The position numbers and the translations under genes were made by a program. A stretch of 64,000 nucleotides of DNA from Aphrocallistes beatrix (Eukaryota > Porifera > Hexactinellida > Sceptrulophora > Aphrocallistidae), in assembly GCA_963281255.1 (NCBI GenBank), contig OY725493.1, positions 310,001-374,000 on the forward strand, in the 5' to 3' direction. Below, piece after piece: positions 55,501-62,616 of this stretch (its first letter is position 1; each line of letters opens with the position of its first letter). The notes beneath the pieces were generated by a model. That model was not told where the DNA came from, did no database searches, and saw only the letters and a list, made by a program, of their open reading frames with translations.

Positions 55501-57734
55501 CTAACCAATCTGATAAAATCCCTTTCTTGACGCGAGTCAATCTCCTCCCTCGTAGTCAACCATTCTTTAACCGGTACTTGAACATTGGTGGGTAATTGAG
55601 CAATGAGTATAGTACAAACCATCTTACTTGGTGCTTGAGCATGGCTTGCAGTAGTACGCAATTCATAAAAATAATCGTCAATCAATACTCCAGGGACCCA
55701 ATCCTTCCTACATAGTAATACCATTGCTTGAGTGCGATCAATAGGAGGGTCTATTGTGCGAAGTATCTCAAAAGCCTCATCTAGCGTCTTCGCTTCTTGT
55801 ACCACCTCCCGAACCACTTGTCGCTCCGTTGCTCTCCTACACACATAAGCTGGTAAGATACCAATCGCGAGCCTTTCGCCACCCTCCTGAGCCAATAAAG
55901 AGGTCACGGCTGCCCTGAAAAAATGCTCCCACTCTGCAATCGTCTGCTCCTTTAGAAGAGGAGGAATACTCAAATTCCCACCAGCCATTGCCATCCTGAG
56001 TTGAGAGTTTTTGTAACTTATGTGATATAGTTGAGAATACTGGTAAGTATAGATTACTAAATAGCAAGTTACAAAAACTAATAAGGAAACTAGTAACTAC
56101 TCCTATATACTAAGTGAATACAAGTGATTGTTAAGCCTATACTAAACGAAGCCTACCCAAGTAGCGCTTGGTAATTATCTCGGCTTCTTTGCTACATGAC
56201 AATACTACTATAATGGAGCTATTTAACCTTGTTGTAAGGACGAGGCAATTCTCCTTTCTCTGATACGAACAGATCCAGAGCCTACAGATACAACAGCTGA
56301 TCCAGCAATGCGGTCAGCTGATTGGCTAGAAGGAGTCTAGTTCTACCTGAAACGCAGCGAGTAGCTGAGGTGGCCTCTCGAGCTTAGCGAAATCCGTCGT
56401 CAAAAATTGCGGTTCTTCTAGTGATTCTCTAAGGCTTTTCTGAAATTGCGATTTACCATATCACACAATTACAGTAGTTAATAGTAATGAATGCCCTAAT
56501 TGAAACTTTTTAGACAGAAACTTACGAAATGTATCGTGAATGGTATTTTGCACTCAGTCGCAATTCCCCCGCCAGTGTAGGCAGGAAGCTTGGAGGTATC
56601 GCAGATGGAGAATGAGTAGGGAGTGAGAACCTTGATCTCCTGGGGCTTGTAGCTGTTCAGTACCTCCATACCCCCTACCTCCGAGAAGGAGACAAAGTCT
56701 CCATCCTTCAGGTTGTGCCTGGTGTCCTCGTTACACAGCACAATTCCCTTCTCAGCCTGGGAGATGTGCTGGATGAAACACGAACTAAGTTGCTCCCCGT
56801 TCTTGTCCACTACCAAGAAATTATTTCCAAAGTCGCAGAATAGACTCCTACACACAAGCACTATATAGATATACGAGTTGATTAATTTGCTCGAACAGAC
56901 TAATCTTTAAAATAGACACCCAAAACCTCGATAATTTCCAATAGGATTCACTGACCCGAAGAGTCCGTAGGATCCGACGCTGATGAACTTAATGCCGGCT
57001 TGATGGCAGATATCTCCCACTCGCAGCTGCTCCGAAAACCCAGCGTCACACAGCACTACCACCTACACGATCCTAACGTCACATTGGAATGCAAACATAA
57101 TTCTTCAAGAGTATAGTGCATACTTGGAAGTTTCTCAGCGCATCAGCTGTGAGTTCCCCGTCCAAACAGCTGATGCAAACATAGCTGTTCAGCTCCGCCA
57201 GCTGGTCCAGCACAGCCGCCGCTCGCTCCGTCCCGACCTTGTCCCTCGTCAGATAGAAGTTGCAGCCTCGCTCATACTCCTGCGCCGGACTCGGATCATA
57301 CAAAGTCACCGCTCTAGGCCCCGCCAGTATCACGTTCTTAGCTACGGAGACAGGCTGATGGAATTCGAAATATAAGCATTCAGGAGTTAGTGCTCCTTTC
57401 AAAACTGTGAAATTTCTGACTCTTTTATGTCATAGGCCAGTTTGTGCTAGCTGGCATTCTCACCTATATACATATATATGGTGAACGAGTGGGATTGGTT
57501 GGGATTAAATCTCACCTATCTCTACGCCCATGGCGCGCATCCCGCAGATGAGAACGCTACTGCTCTGAATCTTCTCCATCGCCTCGTGTCCCAGCACATA
57601 CCTGCAGGCAACACCATAAAAACACAGGCCTAACTCAGTAAGTCATGTGCTATAATGAACTGATGAGTCGGAACTCACAGTTGTCGGGAGTAGAGAGCCT
57701 CGTCTATATTCTTGCCAGTTGGTTTTGAGTCAAC
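46567..57734 (-). CDS. UBA1-like: UBA1-like ubiquitin-activating enzyme (E1), catalytic Cys lost
   Basis: Seventeen exons: 57679-57734, 57516-57601, 57124-57341, 56956-57062, 56526-56847, 56347-56439, 56228-56281, 51049-51333, 50118-50351, 49883-50048, 49420-49681, 49078-49339, 48718-48957, 47332-47634, 47171-47272, 47013-47113, 46567-46702. Phases agree throughout and the sum is 1009 codons including stop, near the usual E1 length. Seen: first half with LYSRQL and YVLGHEAM, second adenylation domain with [20 protein letters not shown] and [11 protein letters not shown], ubiquitin-fold end VPYVKYDFR. Two defects: the segment of the thioester cysteine (ICTLKNFPN in animal UBA1) reads IYFVNYSPY, Tyr codon 49527-49529; and LDNVDAR has TAA (49887-49889) for its second Asp. 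One intron uses a GC donor (47171). Either a pseudo-E1 or a recent pseudogene. The N-terminal exon is uncertain. Confidence 0.85.
47635..48717 (-). other. E1 intron
   Basis: 1.1 kb with no exon seen. A small foldback lies at about 47699-47815 (tagaatgagtttctcatatg and its inverted match). Confidence 0.6.
50352..51048 (-). other. E1 intron with a strong hairpin
   Basis: No exon seen. 50496-50513 (cccccaaaaaatgcacat) pairs with 50527-50545 around a 13-nt loop. Confidence 0.6.
51460..51463. repeat. Target-site duplication ATAC (left)
   Basis: Matches ATAC at 56202-56205 on the far side of the LTR element. Confidence 0.85.
51464..51644 (-). repeat. 3' LTR of Ty3/Gypsy element
   Basis: 181 bp, TG...CA ends, one mismatch to the other LTR at 56021-56201. 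In sense (minus) orientation it starts TGTCATGTAGC. Confidence 0.95.
51645..51659 (-). other. Polypurine tract
   Basis: On the sense strand GAAGGGGAAGGTGAA abuts the 3' LTR directly. This is the expected plus-strand primer site. Confidence 0.85.
51873..55994 (-). CDS. gag-pol: Gag-Pol polyprotein of Ty3/Gypsy element
   Basis: One uninterrupted frame of 1373 residues. Gag-like region about 1-260; two CCHC knuckles near 270-302 (C-x2-C-x4-H-x4-C twice); aspartic protease with DSG near 340; reverse transcriptase about 530-700 with YIDD; RNase H about 815-935 with a VDASG start; integrase with an HHCC zinc site (about 1060-1105) and a D-D-E core (AMDIAY, SDQGRN, GEAER) to about 1250; then a GPW-type tail ([10 protein letters not shown]). 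I see no chromodomain. No stop or frameshift, so it may be active. Single-frame gag-pol is shared with Tf1-like elements. Confidence 0.95.
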   Translation of the reverse strand: MAMAGGNLSIPPLLKEQTIAEWEHFFRAAVTSLLAQEGGERLAIGILPAYVCRRATERQVVREVVQEAKTLDEAFEILRTIDPPIDRTQAMVLLCRKDWVPGVLIDDYFYELRTTASHAQAPSKMVCTILIAQLPTNVQVPVKEWLTTREEIDSRQERDFIRLVRQTLTDKGVALDKGNRDFARICMLQDESVLSQERRETTSTSSKDCVHTQSSHSHPVDSSHDSNSEQVNDKVNPVRYQSRRKGNRIQQQESNGRTYSTWTTQKSACYVCGVHGHFARSCPEQFCQLCGKRGHDKRDCRTKNRVLLAEFANSSLHTNELGVVSRIYLNGTPLIAMLDSGAQPNIVDKVTLTSLGAKYVSYPGQVNGVGATPVETLGRVQLHLDIGEKISVDQMFLVLDTDEPTIILGRDFLSLFSSTEFDWENHRVRLGKHWLSTEASLHGGPILSRVKVVNSVVMNEPPDTTDAWDINSELTATQQRAVEELLIKYSDVFAKDPKKPTVTHLSEHVIETGRASPVKAKYTRVDPYSEKEIDKQVKQMLSNRIIRPSNSPWGSRVILVEKKDGAKRFVVDFRGLNDCTKKDAYPLPDLRDILDKLEGSKWFSTLDGASAYWSIPICREDIEKTAFITPRGQYEFCVMPFGLCNAPSTYQRVIDQALEGVSCSLPYIDDTITHSATFENHLSDLQKTLECYRNANLQLRKEKCHFGYSEIEFLGHSLSTDGIRPLPSIVGKIEQQARPDNVKRLRSFLGLVNYYREFLPKMAEIALPLYRLTRKGVHWNWSRECEEAYQTLCGALSKNPITLCYPEWNSPFYLEVDASGSAVGGVLAQKDQSDRLRPISFFSSQLSEAQVRYSAGEREAWAIVASIRKWRKYLQAASKIVILSDHNPLVWMRHQRDPRGKFARWLLELEGLRYEIQFRRGSENIVADYLSRSSCKFDSEINDESEHFESRVYQMSEGDSDLTCHLREEQRRDPVISKALEEINENGAILTGQLRKYSQMKIRVGLLYRGQKIVVPKSCREEVWHHVHGTTHAGVQRTYMDLRCRFFWRGMFSDVQSFCKACMVCLRNKRSYEKKLPLKTFELPFNFPRAFIAMDIAYLPWTSEGYRYILVVVDLFSKYIEAIPMKDQEAGTIAKALEYGWFHRFGFPLALLSDQGRNVDGAVIRKICDKYGIKKIRSSPYHPEGDGEAERMIQTYKQNMRCLLQDRHVSRTKWPELTQEISFVCNSQVNTSTGFTPQEVMFGEKLRGKIDTEIPPRDYVSYSDPTSYHEFAKSRDSQLHEKTTLNIESAQQRMKDVYDKKTKASNILPGDWVLVKDETRQNTLEPMFTGPWLVVERFGVDVHLNDPSSERSQTVHLNRCKPSPSTEINERAN
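56006..56019 (-). other. Primer-binding site, self-priming type
   Basis: One base inside the 5' LTR edge, the sense strand reads AAGTTACAAAAACT, with no TGG start as expected for a tRNA 3' end. It is perfectly complementary to AGTTTTTGTAACTT within the LTR (56066-56079), which begins 30 bp after a TATATA box. Confidence 0.7.
56021..56201 (-). repeat. 5' LTR of Ty3/Gypsy element
   Basis: 181 bp. TATATA at 56104-56109 (sense strand) predicts a transcript start near 56079. Ends directly next to the primer-binding site. Confidence 0.95.
56104..56109 (-). promoter_or_regulatory. LTR TATA box
   Basis: TATATA on the sense strand, 30 bp upstream of the predicted first base of the transcript at 56079. 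Confidence 0.6.
56202..56205. repeat. Target-site duplication ATAC (right)
   Basis: Pairs with 51460-51463. Confidence 0.85.
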
Positions 57735-57829
57735 CTAAATAAATTGCTTTATTATACGAGTATGGAGATGCTCTAATCAAAAATATAATTTTAGGTGTTA
57801 ATAGATAAGAATCGGATGTAATAAGTTAC

Positions 57830-58636
57830 CTTGCATGCTCTTAAACTAATTCCACATCGTTCTTTTGGTTCTGTATCCCTAGACTTTTGTGTAGCTAATG
57901 TTATCAGAGGTTCTTTCAGGTTCTTGGATTCTAGATATCTTTCAATATTCAGCAGTTTGGTAGTTAAGACATTAATTTCATCTTTTTGATTATGTATGGT
58001 TATTTCCATTTTTTTAACTTTGCAAGGATAAAATGCCTTAGTTAGCCCGAAATGCTTTAATTCGGATATTTTCTCGTGTTCTTGTAACTCAGATCTTTTG
58101 CTTAACACTTCACATCCCATTTCCTTATATGGGCATGCTACTAGTGTATTAGAGCATTCTTTTTCAATGTGTGATTTTATTTCTTTACGGATTATACTTT
58201 TTGAACATTCGTTCGGACAAACCAGAGGAAATTCAATACAGATTCTGTAGTGATTTTCCAATACTTTGTATTGGATTGTGGCTCTACAATATTTACACTT
58301 GATTATTCGAAGCTGACACTCGTTTACGCAATGATTCTGTAATTCAGATCGCTTTAAAAGACCGCCACATTTGTTAGAACAGTTCAGAATGAATTCTGTA
58401 CATTCATCCAAGTGTACATCGATTTCTCCCAGAATTCCTTTCCACACACATCCTCTCTTCATCAGAGGACACTTTACTCTCAATTTTGTTATGTTCTTTC
58501 TTGCTTTTACCATTGGTATAGAGTCTTCTCCTATCTTGCACACTTCACAAACTAATTTCTGATCAGGTCCGTTTACTAAACAAGCGTTTCGCATTACTCC
58601 GTTGCACTTACTACAGACATAGAAATCTATTCCCAT
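57830..58636 (-). CDS. TRAF-type zinc-finger exon, possible N terminus of the E1-like gene
   Basis: 269 codons from ATG at 58636 (MGIDFYVCSKCNG) to a phase-0 donor AAG|GTAACT at 57829. Contains the RING-like finger, the TRAF-type units and a short coiled coil. Relative to paralogues the first ~40 codons (from ATG at 58749) are frameshifted by a deletion and end in TAG; translation would restart just before the zinc-binding region. The tail after the coiled coil (KERCGISLRACK) differs from paralogues. Only 95 bp downstream is the first E1 exon (57734), phase 0, in the same orientation, so the two can be spliced into one frame. Unspliced, the frame ends at 57791. Alternatively the copy is a pseudogene inserted in E1 intron 1. 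Confidence 0.6.
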
Positions 58637-58754
58637 TTCGTCTGATTCATTTTCTAATAAATTCTGTTTGTAGCCTCATTTTCCCCAAATACAACCCACA
58701 TAAGTTGCTCTTTACAATCGAAAGTCTTGTAAGTTTCTCGTTTAGCCATTTCAT
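58637..58754 (-). pseudogene. Frameshifted N terminus of the zinc-finger copy
   Basis: Starts MAKRETYKTFDCKEQL, matching MAEREVYNTIDCKELL of the paralogues, then shifts frame near GGGGAAAATGAGGC and reaches TAG. Confidence 0.7.
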
Positions 58755-58859
58755 AATCATAATAATGACATTGTATCTAATTCAAAAAATTTATAAGATT
58801 AACGGGGTTGATATATTGAGAAGGAAACTCTTCGATAAAGACGCGTTGACGTATAAAAT

Positions 58860-59015
58860 GACCTAAGTATGGCTAATTAGAATGTGTAGATTTCGAATCT
58901 TAAATGAAAACTTATACATAGTATGAACACATTTCTCTTTACGAAAAGATCCAATCTAGTACTATTTGCATAGGAAGGAATAAAGTGTTCAAATACTTTT
59001 GTCCGGTTAGTGTAT
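58860..59015. mobile_element. Decayed Tc1-type MITE end
   Basis: Shares aatgtgtagatttcgaatct and caaatacttttgtccg-gttagtg with 25174-25613, adjacent to a (TA)n tract. Only one end remains. Confidence 0.65.
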
Positions 59016-59203
59016 ATATATATATAGTATATATATATATATTAGAAAATGAATAGAGTAGATATTGGATATAGTGATCATTTGATCCACAATTCCCTGT
59101 CCCGACACTATTACCATATCCAATATCTACTATAGTTATGAGTAAATTATAGTTATGATTACCAATATAAAAAGTGATGGAATGAATGTGAAGTGTGACA
59201 TAA

Positions 59204-59397
59204 TTACCAATCTGTTATAAGCCGGGGCAAGTTAAGTAACCCGGTGATCCAGTTCAAGATTGTTGTACCCTCTTCATCGACGGCCTTGTTTGTGCTCTCC
59301 ACTGTCTGCTTATTAATAATTTTCTCAAATTCACCAATAAGCACCTTCTTGAGAAAGTCCGTAAACGTTATTGTCTTTTTTAGGTAAATGGAGGTGC
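59204..59397 (-). CDS. Terminal exon of an unrecognised gene
   Basis: After a TTTAG acceptor (59398) a 64-codon frame (TSIYLKKTITFTDFLKK onward) ends ITDW and TAA at 59204-59206. The composition looks coding (FTDFLKKVLIGEFEKII, then NWITGLLNLPRLITDW) but I do not recognise a family. The upstream part would lie at higher coordinates, yet 59.4-59.6 kb is the inverted duplicate of 9.24-9.40 kb, so the rest may have been lost. Confidence 0.35.
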
Positions 59398-60220
59398 CTA
59401 AACATACATTTAATCTTAAAAGAATTTTAATATAACATTTTGTGTATCTAGAGAGAGTCTAAAGTGATACATGATATTTTATATCTTGAAGAAGATATCT
59501 AGTGGAATAGTACAGGTAATGTGATATTTGGTTGATGTAATAAAGAATATTGTATTGATCAATTAGGTTTAGTCCTAATGACTGATAAAAACATTTAATC
59601 TCAAACAAAATTCGATGAGTTAATGTTAACACTGTCCCAAGGATTTATACTACAACGAAAATATATTTTGGAAATGGGGTTTGTGCACCATGCTGATCTC
59701 TATTATATTTAGTGATTCAGGGAAAATAGTCAATTGCTGTCTTACATAGTACTAGGGCATTACGATCAAGTAATCGTTAATCCTTCCATCACGATCGCGA
59801 TTCTATTTTGACGATCGAATGAGAATCGGCGATTTTATTTTGAATAACCAGATCCCGATCTTTTTTAGCCTGATCATTTTTCCGAACTTTTTACTTATGG
59901 CATAAACATGGCAAAAGATTTCTTTGTTCAGGAAAGAACATGGCATGAACATTTAATGCTGTATGACATAGTATGTCATGAACATTCAGAGGCATTACAT
60001 GAGTATGCCAAACAGTTCATCTTGAAGCACTAGTCATAGGAACAGGTGCGGGATAAGTCTGATGAAAGTGCGGTTTAATGTGCCACAGGTATGTATATGT
60101 ACTGTACAGGCATGGTATAGGTGGTACGCCTGCCGCTCTATTATTTGGCAACCATATTTAAACTAAACATTTATGGGCATTTATACAAAATCTATTGCCG
60201 AGAGAAACTAACTTTATCTT
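59398..60220. other. Inverted-duplicate flank, no gene
   Basis: 59420-59580 is the reverse complement of about 9240-9400 (agaagatatctagtgga, ttggttgatgtaataaag). The remainder shows nothing recognisable. Confidence 0.55.
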
Positions 60221-60860
60221 CCACAATTTCTGACATTAATTCCAAAATTGGAAGCCGAGTTCAATCAGTTAACACTTCATGCTTTCCGTCCTATTCCTTA
60301 GCAACATTCGATACACTGAATGTCAATATTCAGAATATACTGAGAGGGTATGAGGAGAACAGAGATAAAAACAGACTGCTGAGGAGACTAGGACTGCTCA
60401 GGAAGATTTCTTGTTCTCCCCCACTGAATGTCACTGAATGTCAATATTCAGAATATACTGAGAGGGTATGAGGAGAACAGAGATAAAAACAGACTGCTGA
60501 GGAGACTAGGACTGCTCAGGAAGATTTCTTGTTCTCCCCCACTGAATGTCACTGAATGTCAATATTCAGAATATACTGAGAGGGTATGAGGAGAACAGAG
60601 ATAAAAACAGACTGCTGAGGAGACTAGGACTGCTCAGGAAGATTTCTTGTTCTCCCCCACTCGTCTACTCTCTCTATCTCCTATTCACTCAATCCCCCAC
60701 ATCTCTACCACACAGAATAGCCATCAATGAAGGCATCATTACAACCATTTCTCTTCTCTCCACAACTTCAGATAGACCCACCATCTCCAAATTCCCACAG
60801 CTGTGGATGCACATAGAAGAACACGCACTAACACCTGATCTACTAATGCTTTGGCTATCA
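60221..60860 (+). pseudogene. Effector-exon fragment with 118-bp triplication
   Basis: Starts in the second beta-grasp region (STISDINSKIGSRVQSVN, compare TISDTY...IRIQSVY at 33059 locus) and runs into the helical region (PTSLPHRIAINEGIITT). A 118-bp segment is present three times (60315-60660); 118 is not a multiple of 3, so the frame breaks. It ends near ALTPDL and matches 8897-9165 in reverse. Confidence 0.8.
60315..60660. repeat. 118-bp tandem triplication
   Basis: Units start at 60315, 60433 and 60551 (actgaatgtcaatattcag) and are almost identical, so the event is recent. Confidence 0.9.
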
Positions 60861-60889
60861 CAATACAGTCAGGATCGCTTATTATGAAC

Positions 60890-61015
60890 CTTGTTTATTC
60901 TGTCTCTGATTTAAGATCTATACTGAATTAATCAGTACGGATGTCACTCGTTCATGCCAGACACATAATAAGAACAGTTTAGAGAAATGTTTTCAGATTC
61001 ACAGAATACATTTCT
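60890..61015 (+). pseudogene. SAM exon relic
   Basis: The stretch gacgtcactcgttcatgccag-like to gaaatgttttcagattcacag matches the 3' half of 8343-8571 in reverse complement, with stops in all frames. Confidence 0.6.
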
Positions 61016-61544
61016 TTAAATTGTTGTTATTATGCGAAGTTATATTAATAGATATTTTTCGTGTATGTTGCCCACTTAAAAGACTACTTAGTACTTCTGT
61101 GTATTTCAATAAAACATTGACAGATAGACAAATACCTTTGTCCGGGTAGTATCACCCTGATATAAGCATTAGACCACTTCATTAGTTTCAGTTTCATTAG
61201 CTAATGTCTCAGTCATTATAATATTGCTTCGCAGATGTTCTTCTTAAATGCTCTCTCCATTATATAATTTGGTTTATCTAACCGTATACAATATGCCGTG
61301 AGAAATTTGTTGTGACTTTATTCCTGCCTAGCTAACGCTCCACTGCCCGCACCACGGTCGCACATGCTCCAGCCCTGGGAGGATTGCCTCCCCACTAAGA
61401 ATACACACTTGGTGCCTATGGTAGTATTAGAGTGAGGTTATGCATTTTGGACTCCTCACAATAGGTTTCATTGGCAGTATGATACATATATATACATTTT
61501 AATTTTTGAATTAGATTGCTATACCATTATTATGAACATATGAG
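61016..61544. other. Upstream region of zinc-finger copy
   Basis: Reverse complement of about 7600-8340. No gene. Confidence 0.7.
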
Positions 61545-62240
61545 ATGGCTGGAAGAGAAGTTTACAATACAATCGATTGTACAGAACTGCTCCTGCTGAT
61601 TGAGGTTGGGAAAGATCAGTATGGAGGCTACAAGCAGGATTTGCTAGAAAATGAATTAGACGAAATGGGAGCCGATTTCTGTGTTTGTAGTAAGTGTAAC
61701 GGAGTCATGCGAAACGCTTGCTTAGTAAACGGACCTGATCAGAAATTGGTTTGTGAAGTGTGCAAGATAGGAGAAGACCCTATACCGATGGTAAAAGCAA
61801 GAAAGAACATACCTAAATTGAGAGCTAAGTGTCCTCTGACGAAGAGAGGATGTGTGTGGAAAGGAATTCTGGGAGAAATCGAAGTACACTTGGATGAATG
61901 TGCAGAATTCATTCTGAACTGTTCTAACAAATGTGGCGGTCTTTTGAAGCGATCTGAATTACAGAATCATTGCGAAAACGAGTGTCAGCTTCGAATAGTC
62001 AAGTGTAAATATTGTGGAGCTACGATCCAATACAAAGTATTGGAAAATCACAGCAGAATCTGCCTAGAATTTCCTTTAGTTTGTCCTAACGAATGCTTGA
62101 AAAGTTGCATCCGGAAAGAATTGAAGTTACACATTGAAAAAGAATGCCCAAACACACTAGTAGCATGTCCATATAAGGAAATGGGATGTGAAGTGTCAAG
62201 CAAACGATCTGAGTTACCTGAACATGAGAAAACATTATAA
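61545..62240 (+). CDS. Truncated RING-like/TRAF zinc-finger protein
   Basis: 231 residues from MAGREVYNTID. All zinc-finger units are present to about residue 228 (ELPEHEKTL), then a deletion of roughly 50 bp relative to 38294-39223 creates TAA. The remaining coiled-coil part (62241-62400) also has a TGA. It could be made as a short zinc-finger protein, but it cannot splice in frame to an effector exon. Inverted-duplicate partner: 6667-7596. Confidence 0.65.
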   Translation: MAGREVYNTIDCTELLLLIEVGKDQYGGYKQDLLENELDEMGADFCVCSKCNGVMRNACLVNGPDQKLVCEVCKIGEDPIPMVKARKNIPKLRAKCPLTKRGCVWKGILGEIEVHLDECAEFILNCSNKCGGLLKRSELQNHCENECQLRIVKCKYCGATIQYKVLENHSRICLEFPLVCPNECLKSCIRKELKLHIEKECPNTLVACPYKEMGCEVSSKRSELPEHEKTL

Positions 62241-62400
62241 ATGGAATCAATAATTCAGATTCAAAAAGATGAAAATGAACAATTAACTGCTAAAGTGTGA
62301 AATTTGGAAAAAGAATGTCAGCGATTAAAAACTTCGAAGTCGCCCGTTCTAGCATTGACTACAACAGAACCAATCAAAGTTTACTCAGGACCATGTGAGG
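62241..62400 (+). pseudogene. Decayed coiled-coil end of zinc-finger exon
   Basis: Reads MESIIQIQKDENEQLTAKV then TGA; the old donor position (TGTGAG|GTAGTG, 62398) is still visible. Confidence 0.65.
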
Positions 62401-62616
62401 TAGTGAATTTAATTGAATATAAATATTGATTTAGATGTTGGAGATTATCCACAATTTTCTTATGATATCCTTTAGACGTTTAAGAACCCATGTGGTAAAT
62501 CTACTCTAGATATATCTTTATCAGAATGTACGTATTTCAATAGGATTGGTCGAGTAAATCCGTTTTAACAGGTGGTATATTTATATAGTATTCAAACGAT
62601 GCATTCATAGTAGTAA

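Larger units (their letters stand above)
51464..56201 (-). mobile_element. Full-length Ty3/Gypsy LTR retrotransposon
   Basis: 4.74 kb with two 181-bp LTRs differing at one base, 4-bp duplication ATAC and a single gag-pol frame. It lies within an E1 intron in the same orientation as the gene, with only 26 bp between the LTR edge and the upstream exon's donor (56227). Near-identical LTRs mean a recent insertion. Confidence 0.95.
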
